Assembly (NCBI GenBank): GCA_958295665.1
Contig: OY282559.1
Span: 258,670,245 to 258,734,244 of the forward strand
DNA from: Tipula vernalis
Taxonomy: Eukaryota; Arthropoda; Insecta; Diptera; Tipulidae
Length of the DNA stretch: 64,000 nucleotides
Reading direction: 5' to 3'
The notes beneath the pieces are model-generated. The model saw only the letters and a list, made by a program, of their open reading frames with translations, ran no database searches and was not told where the DNA came from. Of the stretch, positions 56,686-64,000 are shown piece by piece (positions within the stretch are counted from its first letter, which is position 1; each line of letters opens with the position of its first letter). Position numbers and translations under genes: made by a program.

Positions 56686-57634
56686 AAATTTTCTGTATCG
56701 ACGTTTTCTACAGTTATCTTTTCCTCTGTATCTGGTTCTTTATCTACATTATTTGGAATTTCAATATTGTTTTGGTTTGGTTGTTCCTGATATCTTTGTT
56801 GAAAATTGAATTTTGATTGTTCTTGATATCTAGGTTGAGAATTGGGATTTGGTTGAATCTGACTTTTCTTACAATTATTTGATATAAGTTCATTGCTCGT
56901 GAACTTACATAGAAAAGCGTATGCTTCTTCTATATTACGTGGTTTAACCGCTTGGGCATAACCGAAATAGGGTTTACGTAACCCGGATATGAAGGCGGCA
57001 AGCGCATCCTCTTCGATGAAAGCGCAAATTGCCTGCCACGATCCGCTATACAGTTGATTTTGTCTAGCTAGTGACTTAATATTTAATAAGATTTCGTTTG
57101 TTTTTTGGTAAAAGAGACATATTTTCGTTTTGTTTATTTGAACATAATTGGGACTTGTAGAAGGGGAGTTCTTGTTTATCCCCTAGAGCTTCTACCAGCA
57201 AGACATAAAATGTCTTTAGCTTTACCTTCTATTTTATTTATAATAGCTTGGACATACACTCGAAATTGTTGTTCCGTAACTAAGGGTATAAAAAGGTTTA
57301 GGGTATCCTCGGCTGTTTTTAGCCAGGATGAAATCTGTTTTCTATTTCCATCAAACGATGAAATTGATTTTATTGGATCAGGGCTCCTGAACAAATCTAA
57401 AGTTATGCGATTTTCCTTGATTTGTTCAACAGGAGCAGGTTCCACAATTTTATTATTGAGGTAGGTTAATACCTGGTCATGCTCTGTTTGTTTCTGACTT
57501 AACTTTGTCAGTTGTTCAGCAATCAAATTTAATTGTTGACTGATCTCGTCCATTTCAAAGTTTTCGTCTACAATATTTTCCTCCGTATCAATGTTACGAT
57601 TAGCAAGTAATAACTCGTTTAACTTTTTCCCCAT
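56650..57634 (-). pseudogene. 17.6/297-like Gag
   Basis: ATG (57632-57634) opens MGKKLNELLLANRNID, then a helical region and the core SISSFDGNRKQISSWLKTAE and VYVQAIINKIEGKAKDIL. The frame breaks near 57176; the continuation in another frame reads ALAAFISGLRKPYFGYAQAV and RNIEEAYAFLCKFTSNELIS, then a Gln/Asn-rich tail with three copies of a (Q/R)YQEQ(S/P)KFNFQ-like unit, and ENFWEDQNSDSED just before pol. Zinc knuckles are absent, as usual in this group. Confidence 0.85.
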
Positions 57635-58061
57635 AAAGGGTTAAAAAAAAAATCTAATTCGTAATCCGGATTGAAATAAAATTTGAAATGGTGTGCGAGA
57701 TAGAAAAAAAAATCCTATTTTTTCTTTATTTATTTTTTTCTTTACTGTGTCTATCTTATAGTGCACAGATCGACAGGTTTATCTCTATCTTGTAGTGGAT
57801 AACTTTGCCGAAATCGGTAAACAAATAACACAAAAAAATGTATAAATGGAATTTGTTACCTGATTGAGTCCGATATTATGCTGTCGTGTTGGATCGGTTG
57901 ATTTTATTTGTGAAATATGGCGGAACCTCAAATCCTCTTCGCAGTTTCCTTTCAGCTAGAGATGTCACAGAAAAAAAAAACACTTTTATTTCCTTTAGGA
58001 CGGATTCACTTATGACACAGTTTTTATTCACTTAGTCTTTGCACTTTATATAATTTCACTA

Positions 58062-58079
58062 AACCGCACGGCTGCGCCA
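58062..58079 (-). other. Primer binding site of the 17.6/297-like element
   Basis: On the minus strand TGGCGCAGCCGTGCGGTT starts right after the LTR end (...ATAATT). TGGCGCAGxCG is the serine-tRNA-type site used by 17.6/297-like elements. Confidence 0.7.
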
Positions 58080-58727
58080 ATTATAAATTCATTCGGAGAA
58101 TGATAATAAAAACAATTATTTTTAATTTAATTTTCTTTTCTTTTATTTATAATAAATTTATTTTACATGTTTTTGGTTTAAAAACTAATATCGAACTAAC
58201 TTAATATTATACTTTTTCAAAATAGACAAAATGTGTTGATCGTTGTAATTCTGCAAGATTGCATTTCCCATGATTTTATTCTTCAAACATGTTCAATCGT
58301 GTTTTTTGATGAATTGCATGTTTGATGGTTTAGTTTTTCATTCTGTGCTGATAACGACTTTGTTGTCTACAAGGGTGGGCAGTAGCGAATTACATGTATT
58401 TAAATTACGTAATTAAAATACAAATTACAATTTGTAAAGTTATTCTAATTACTCATTTTCCAAGTATTTTAATTACTCATTTTCCAAGTAACAGTATCTT
58501 GTATTTTAATTACTTAAATTCTAAGTAATTGTAACTTGTATTTTAATTACTCCACTCGAAAGTAATTGTAATTTGTATTTTAATTACTTAGTTTGCTGTA
58601 ATTTGTAAAAGTATTTTAGTTACTCAGTGTAATGTAATTTGCCCAGCCTTGATTGTCTACAATGTGATCAGCTTACACCTTTTGTGTGGGAATATTATCT
58701 GACGATTTATTATGTGGGACCATAACT
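58080..58727 (-). repeat. 5' LTR of the 17.6/297-like element, carrying a MITE
   Basis: The LTR ends AATT at 58080 next to the primer site. On the minus strand a plausible start is AGTTATGGTCCC at 58727, next to ATATATAT; 17.6/297-type elements insert at ATAT. Removing the 282-bp MITE and its duplication leaves about 358 bp. The start is inferred, as no second LTR remains. Confidence 0.5.
58370..58651. mobile_element. hAT-type MITE, 282 bp
   Basis: The ends CAAGGGTGGGC and (complement) CAAGGCTGGGC are hAT-type terminal repeats. Flanks GTTGTCTA (58362-58369) and ATTGTCTA (58652-58659) form an 8-bp target duplication with one mismatch. The interior is made of repeating TTTTAATTACT/AAGTAATTGTAA units and codes for nothing. 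Confidence 0.8.
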
Positions 58728-58889
58728 ATATATATTCTGATCAGCTGTTTTTTTTTTAAATAATATTAAATTTAAAATGTTTTTTAAATATAGTATACTA
58801 TAAGTGAAATGTGGACTTATCCAATTTGTGGTATAAAGTAATTAGTGTATCTTGTGTATTGATGTGTGATGTATTGATTTTTTGCCTTT

Positions 58890-59450
58890 AGATCAATGGC
58901 AACATTGTTATGTGTGCAGAACCCGATGATTTTGAGAAATCAATGGGCCAAACGTGAGCGATTTGTTTATTACATGCGCCCGTGAGGTTGAATTCAATAA
59001 CAAAAAGGTATGAGTACGATTTCTTAAGTTAAAAATGTTAACTAATTGGGATTAATTTTTGCTTTTAGGGAATAATTAATTATGTTATGTTCCAATGCCA
59101 AAACAAAAGGCATTAAAAAAAATTCAAACCAGATTAGTATAAGTGAATTAGAAAAGAAATTGTCCGGTAAACATGTTGTATTCATTAAAATTTACCAAAG
59201 CCACAACACGTAAAACAAGAACTCAATTGAAGCAAAAGCGCCCACGATCAAGATCATTGACGGCTGTTAATGATGCTATCTTAGAAGATTTAGTATTCCC
59301 AGCTGAAATTTTAGGTAATCGCATTCGTATCAAACTAGATGGATCGCAGGTGATCAAAGTTCATTTGTATAAAACAACAAATTACAATTGGACATAAAGT
59401 GAATGCAGTTTACAAATTTATAAATTAGAATTACCCGCCCTTGTGTTTTT
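58890..59450 (+). pseudogene. RpS7: Ribosomal protein eS7 (RpS7) pseudogene with intron
   Basis: Pieces match eS7 in order: ATG (58896) after a TTTTTTGCCTTTAG acceptor-like site, EPDDFEKSM, AREVEFNNKK, a 61-bp intron (59008-59068, GTATGAGT...TTTTAG with a CTAAT branch-like site), [49 protein letters not shown] and [30 protein letters not shown], then HKVN in another frame. About 35 codons after DDFEKS and the last 20 are missing, and several frameshifts are present. Retention of the intron argues for a DNA-level duplication rather than a processed copy. eS7 acts in the small ribosomal subunit; this copy cannot. Confidence 0.9.
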
Positions 59451-60270
59451 TGGTATATAAAACCAAGTTTACCAAAAATCGAAAAAGTCGCAAAGTAAAT
59501 TTTGTAGACAAATATTACTGAGACGTATGGTATAGCTAATATTGTCTTGGATATAAATTTACGAAACATTTCATCCAAAAATTTTTAACTTTCTTGTTCT
59601 GGGTATTATAATTTGGAGTACTTTTTCAGGTTGATACATTTGCATAAGTAAAAAGCTAAAAAATGTAAAAATTATGTAAAAAGCTAACAGGGCTAGTTGT
59701 CACATTCGAATTCTCTGAGCCATACTTATTCAAAATTTTTTTTGATTAGGATCATAAGTGTTAATCGCTAAGAAAATACAAAAAAATTAAAAACTAGCAT
59801 TTTGTCTTTAATTTAATAGTAGTTTTGTTGTTTAAATTGCTATGAAATGGAACAATTTTTTCCGAAAATTTAGTGTAGTATAGGTACTTTGGAAAAAATA
59901 ATACATACAAAGGATATTAAAAAATCACGAAAACCGAAAGTTTCTAATTAACGATAACTAAAATGTCGTGCGTTTACTAAATATCAAATTTTAATAGTTT
60001 CAATAGAAAATTTCAATTTATTGTTGATAATTTTGAATTTAAGATGATAAATTGAAATTTTGTATTAAACCTGTTAAAATTTTATATATATTATATAGTA
60101 AAATGCATGTTATTTTAGCTATTGTAAGTTAAAAACATACGTTTTCACTATTTTAGCAATTTTCTTACATAATTTGGTGAAAAATGATGATTCGTTCTCC
60201 ATGTGTACCGGCGTTTTAAGTAGAGTTTGACGTATAAATCCAATTTTTTCATTTTTGGCTGTTCGGTCAG
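59451..60270. other. AT-rich spacer after the RpS7 pseudogene
   Basis: No gene is recognised. GTTTGACGTA occurs twice (60224 and 60271); the second copy is the target duplication of the next element. Confidence 0.4.
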
Positions 60271-60410
60271 GTTTGACGTAATATTTATTTATTTATTTAT
60301 TTATTACCAACTTATATATAACTGGTTACATCACTTAAATAAGAAATTTAATAAAATTATATAATGTAAAGATTACAAAGATTATCAATAATTCAAAAGA
60401 AGCTTCAACA

Positions 60411-60800
60411 TCAATTCCTTAAATACATTTCTAGACAGATTAAAGTCAAAAGCCGGCCGTACTTTATTAAAGGAAGCAGAAGAATGATAAACCGGCTCAC
60501 ATTTACCGTAGTTTTGCCTACAAAACGGCAACTTAATTTGGAAATCTTTATCGCGCAGCACACGTAATGGAGTATATATATATCAAGCAAACTCAAAATT
60601 TCCGAACAATCGATTTTAGACACCAATAAATCTCGAACAAACATTGCGCTAATTTCAATTCTACGAATAAATAGCGGCTCCATATTTATTAATTTACATC
60701 TACCTCGATACGCTGGGAGTATGAAAGCAGGTACATTCGCATCTCTAGGCAACCTTCGTAGTGCGTACATTAAAAATCGCTTCTGAACCCTCTCTATGCG
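60411..60800 (-). pseudogene. Non-LTR C-terminal region
   Basis: After the RT the frame continues with RIERVQKRFLMYALRRLP, then PAYRGRCKLINMEPLFIRRI and MFVRDLLVSKIDCSEILSLL, the conserved tail of these insect elements. A shift near 60560 moves the last block (KLPFCRQNYGKCEPVYHSSA, NLSRNVFKELM) to another frame, ending about 60400, just before the 3' UTR. Confidence 0.8.
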
Positions 60801-60827
60801 ATCTGAATAGTTAATATAAAACGGATT

Positions 60828-61937
60828 TCATATTACAACACTATATTCCAACAATGAACGAACAAAAGAGACATATAAAGTTTTAATCACGTAAGGATCA
60901 TGAAAATCCTTAGCAAACCTTTTAACAAATCCAAGCATAGAATTCGCTTTAGAAATGCAACCTTCAACATGTTTATGGAACGATAAATTCGAAGTAAAGA
61001 TTATACCTAAATCTTTAAAAGTATCAACAGTTTCAATACTACAACCATCAAAGAAGTAATCGTAACTAGTGGGTAAGACTACGCGGGTGAAACACATTGT
61101 TTTGCATTTGGAGATGTTTAGAATCAAATTATGCGATGTACACCAAGCCTTGAAGTTTGTCAGGTCAGACTGAAAGTCAAGTGCATCATTGGCGCAAGAA
61201 ATAGTTTTGAAGATTTTTATATCGTCCGCATAAATGAGAATGTCGGAATGACTTAAACAGTTGGCCACATCGTTTACGAAAAGAATGAAGAGCATGGGAC
61301 CCAAATGGCTGCCTTGAGGGACTCCTGAAGAAACATCAATCACTCTTGAAGTGAAGCTGCCAATTTTCACAAATTGAGTTCTGGATTTTAGATAAGATCT
61401 AATCCAATCAACTGGCAAGTAGTTACAATTCAATGAAATAAGTTTCCGCAACAGCAAGTCATGATCGATCTTGTCAAAAGCCTTACAAAAATCAGTGTAA
61501 ACGACCTGCACAATATTACCATTTAATAGAGCCCTTGAAATACAATTAGTAAACAAAACTAAATTAGTAATAGTTGACCTACCAGGGAAAAATCCATGCT
61601 GTTTGGAAGAAATGAAAGTCTTAACATGAAAGAATAATTGATCTTTAACTAGTTTCTCAAAAAGCTTTGGTAAAACTGAAAGAATACAAATACCTCTATA
61701 ATTCTCGACATCGCTTCGAGATCCGGATTTGAAAATCGGCTTAATAAGTGAGCGTTTCCATGCAATAGGAAAGCAACCCTCAGCGAGACTTTTATTAAAT
61801 AGTACGGAGATATGGGAAGAAATTACCTTACCGGTTAATTTTAGAAAAATGGGTGGAATAGAATCGAAACCGGCACTTTGGTTAATATCAATATTAGACA
61901 ATTCGGATAAAATAGTATCCACTTCCAGACGAAACAT
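60828..61937 (-). pseudogene. Non-LTR reverse transcriptase, long open frame
   Basis: The 369-residue frame holds the whole RT: SAGFDSIPPIFLKL, PIAWKRSLIKPIFKSGSRSD, VENYRGICILSVLPKLFEKL, QHGFFPGRSTITNLVLF, VVYTDFCKAFDKIDHDLLLR, SSGVPQGSHLGPMLFILFVN, the catalytic LIYADDIKIFKT and FKDLGIIFTSNLSFHKHVEG. It ends at a TAA near 60828 in a conserved region and continues in another frame. Being open over 1.1 kb, the insertion is comparatively recent. Confidence 0.93.
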
Positions 61938-62432
61938 TGAAAACTTAGAATTACTTGCAACATACTGAAATTACCAAGATTTGATTTCGAACTATATACA
62001 CTCTGAAAGAAATCAGCAAATAAATTACAAGTATCCTGTATGTTATCACAGGAAGGGTCGTTCAAATACATCGTAGAAGGGTAACCAGTAGACTTACTTT
62101 TGTAGTTAACAAAATGCCAAAAATTAATTGGCTTCGATTTAATTAATGATTCAATTTCCAGAATATAACAGCTGTAAAGAAATCGGTTTAGACATATGTA
62201 TATACTTCTTACGTAATACATCAAACGAGTTGTAATTAACAACATTAGGATGCAATTTATATTTCTTGTGAGCCTTGTCCTTTCTATTTTTTAGATTTAT
62301 CAACTCATTATTATACCACGGTTCCTTCTTAACGCTAAAAGCTTTCAGTCTAGGGATAAATTTCACAATACCTAGATTAATAATTCTATAAAATTCGATT
62401 AATATATTATTATATAATTCGATAAATAACAT
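61841..62432 (-). pseudogene. Non-LTR linker between endonuclease and RT
   Basis: Reading leftward: KKEPWYNNELINLKNRKDKA, HKKYKLHPNVVNYNSFDVLR, then in a shifted frame IESLIKSKPINFWHFVNYKS, DTCNLFADFFQSVYSS. These are the W(Y/F)NxEL...K.AH..Y and FW.Y...K blocks found ahead of RT in CR1/jockey-type elements. Two frameshifts are visible (near 62190 and 61930). Confidence 0.85.
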
Positions 62433-62471
62433 TTAACGAGGTGAAGTTAGCAGGAAATAAGTTTGACGTAA

Positions 62472-62805
62472 AATTTCGTGATATTTTTTTTTTGATTTTG
62501 GCCAGACCGAATACGTCCATTATTGGTTTTGTCATATAGTATTTAAATAACAAAAAAAAACGGATTTGTTCGAATTGTCTATATGGATATAAAAATATAG
62601 TGTACTTTTTTATATCTTAACTTAAGTGTTTGTATTATATGGCTTGTATAGACATTTTTTAGTGTATTTCCTTGACAAATTTACAATAACAATTGCATAG
62701 GCTGAATCCAAAAAATTGGGTTTAATTAAACATAATTCTAATTCTTGGTTATGATACCTGCCACCAGAGTCAGATTACATATTAAATTTATATTTTATTT
62801 CGAAA
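62472..62805. other. AT-rich spacer
   Basis: No gene or repeat is recognised. Confidence 0.4.
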
Positions 62806-63065
62806 CGTTGGATTTTGTCAACAGCAATACAACAAGAGCTTCGATTTAGCCGGATATTTTTTTATTTTTACGAACAATTAGTATGCGTAGCAATTTAACG
62901 AGACAAAACTTGTACGGAAAAAACACGAGAGCGCAGCTCGAGTGTTTTTGCCTGGACAAAAGTTTTGTCGAGTTAAATTGCTACGCATACTAATTACGAG
63001 TGCAAAAATAAAAAAATCCCCGGCTAACTCAAAGCTCGAGTTGTATTTGTTGAGATAATTCAACG
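62806..63065. repeat. 260-bp palindrome next to the recombinase gene
   Basis: The arms (about 62806-62928 and 62943-63065) are reverse complements. The core is nearly perfect, with AATTAGTATGCGTAGCAATT in the left arm and its complement at 62976-62995; the outer arms show scattered changes (GTTGGATTTTGTCAACA against its partner). The centre is CGAGAGCGCAGCTCG. It could be a small foldback element or the 3' structural end of the Crypton-like element. Confidence 0.85.
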
Positions 63066-63155
63066 AGAAAAGAGAAAAAAGTTAATAAATTAGACATTTT
63101 TTTGATTAAAAATTTTATTTTGGAACTTTATTATTGAGCAATATATAAGGAAAAT

Positions 63156-64000
63156 TTATTTAAAGGAACAATTTTCGAAAACACAATTATTATAAATTAT
63201 TTGCCCTGTTGATGTGGACTGAATAGTGTCTAAAGAAGTGGACGTCTTCTGAATAGTTGGTTGGCGCATATTTTTTATAATGTTGGAATGGTGGATTTCA
63301 TCTATTTGTAGGTAAGGTTTTATTGAGCTTGCAGAAGAGTGTCCTGTTACTTTAATTAATTCTTGTTCATTTATACCGCCTTTAATCAAATTGGAAACTG
63401 CGCTTGAACGATGTGAATGATTTGTAATTTTTTAATTTTTTATATTTAGTCCTATTTTTTCTGCGGATACTTTAGTCCATTTCAGAAGCTCATTAATTCC
63501 TATCGGCATATTTTTGTACCATCCTTTGGAATTTGGTTTTTCCCAGAAGGGATTAGGGGTAAAAAAAAATTTTTCGTTCGTAATCTCTGGAGAGCGTTTG
63601 CTTAATATCTTTTGATATAATCTAACTGGACACAAGTTTGGATTTTCTATGTTTTCAATGAGCCATTTACTGTCACTGCACTTTTTTGCCCCTCCTTGGC
63701 AAGTTTTCGAAAAAATACAATTATATTCAATCCTCCCTGAAAAACTTCCATCACTTAATGCTGTTGTTTTGAAGAAATTTATTTTACAATTGGCAGCTTC
63801 TCCCCCTCTCCAAGCTAACTCGTATGCCGCTACGTGGAAAAATTTTTTTATTAGTCCCATCGGTGTATTTTCATCCCACGCGTCGGCCATTTTATTTATT
63901 TCTTCCTTCGTAAATGATATCGCACTTTCTTTTCGTTTTTCAACTATACTTTGCAGCTGCTTTCGTTTCGAATCTCTGGCTTTACGTGCTTCATTAAATT
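63156..64000 (-). pseudogene. Crypton-type tyrosine recombinase, C-terminal part, runs off window
   Basis: Reading leftward from 64000 the frame is open: KARDSKRKQLQSIVEKRKES, KMADAWDENTPMGLIKKFFH, then AAYELAWRGGEAANC with the first catalytic arginine, a TCQGGAKKCSD cysteine segment and NLCPVRLYQKIL. An in-frame TAA lies at 63432-63434. The same frame continues with NHSHRSSAVSNLIKGGINEQ (H-x-x-R), LIKVTGHSSASSIKPY (His and nucleophilic tyrosine) and ends at 63156. The R-H-R-H-Y set is complete, as in Crypton recombinases and the related domain of ZMYM2-like host proteins. Enzymes of this class cut and join DNA through a phosphotyrosine. Except for the single stop the frame is clean. The stop could also mark a short intron or an allele difference. 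Confidence 0.85.

Larger units (their letters stand above)
53996..58727 (-). mobile_element. 17.6/297-like Ty3/gypsy element, 3'-truncated, minus strand
   Basis: From right to left: LTR (58727-58080), primer binding site, leader, gag (57634-56650), protease, RT and RNase H (56685-54219) and the integrase zinc-finger region, which is cut at about 53996. The rest of integrase, any env and the 3' LTR are missing. The leader (57640-58060) is non-coding. Confidence 0.85.
60282..62460 (-). mobile_element. 5'-truncated non-LTR retrotransposon with 11-bp target duplication
   Basis: GTTTGACGTAA is present at 60271-60281 and 62461-62471. Inside, the minus-strand element ends in a short (TAAA)n tail (plus-strand TATTTATTTATTT at 60282-60304). 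It contains the RT-endonuclease linker, RT and the C-terminal region of an APE-type non-LTR element of the jockey/CR1 assemblage. ORF1 and the endonuclease are lost by 5' truncation, as is usual for target-primed insertion. Confidence 0.9.

Noticed and set aside
58734..58890. Promoter of a host RpS7 gene
   Set aside because: The coding part is broken and no core promoter could be recognised; the upstream sequence begins at a gypsy LTR edge.

Overview
The window is AT-rich eukaryotic DNA that looks like a repeat-dense, probably heterochromatic or pericentromeric stretch of an insect genome, most likely a fly. The basis is the transposon mixture (Ty1/copia, BEL/Pao, several Ty3/gypsy lineages, Penelope-like, I-type and jockey/CR1-type non-LTR elements, piggyBac, hAT, PIF/Harbinger, Tc1/mariner, a tyrosine-recombinase element) and one decayed ribosomal protein eS7 copy that keeps a 61-bp GT-AG intron of the size usual in Diptera. 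I see no intact host gene, no tRNA or rRNA gene, and no bacterial-type operon. Almost every coding stretch carries frameshifts, in-frame stops or deletions.

Layout. 1-2990: gypsy fragments (RNase H end, a gag-only derivative with its LTR) and two Tc1/mariner scraps. 4657-6370: 3' half of a copia element on the minus strand. 7338-12640: decayed BEL/Pao element with an env-like remnant. 12930-15329: gypsy element keeping gag and protease but lacking RT and integrase, cut in its LTR by a Penelope-like RT fragment (15330-15617), followed by a mariner remnant and a fairly complete CsRn1/Kabuki-type gypsy element (16280-20280). 20280-21075: long inverted repeat. 21279-25015: Penelope-like 3' fragments with GIY-YIG domain, invaded by a Mag-type LTR element with 210-bp LTRs and a rearranged right side. 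27513-35096: I-type element (ORF1, then ORF2 with APE, RT and RNase H) whose ORF1 is split by an internally deleted piggyBac element.

35749-37750 is a minus-strand hAT transposase; 37765-38280 a gypsy RT scrap; 38690-41805 a cluster of simple repeats and two long inverted repeats; 41806-44545 a 174-bp satellite with trimeric higher-order structure ending against a mariner remnant. 48111-49130 is a solo LTR (4-bp target duplication) with a small insertion, next to a foldback-like element (about 49149-50392). 50912-53248 is a PIF/Harbinger element with TAA duplications; 53434-53995 BEL gag; 53996-58727 a minus-strand 17.6/297-like gypsy element whose LTR holds a hAT-type MITE. 58896-59450 is the eS7 pseudogene, 60282-62460 a 5'-truncated non-LTR insertion with an 11-bp duplication, and 62806-64000 a 260-bp palindrome followed by a tyrosine recombinase gene of Crypton type running off the window end.

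The pieces do not work together as a pathway. The window records nested insertion, internal deletion and inversion. The items most worth following are the Crypton-like recombinase with its adjoining palindrome, the foldback/inverted-repeat family, the satellite, and the symmetrical palindromic motifs at the piggyBac ends.
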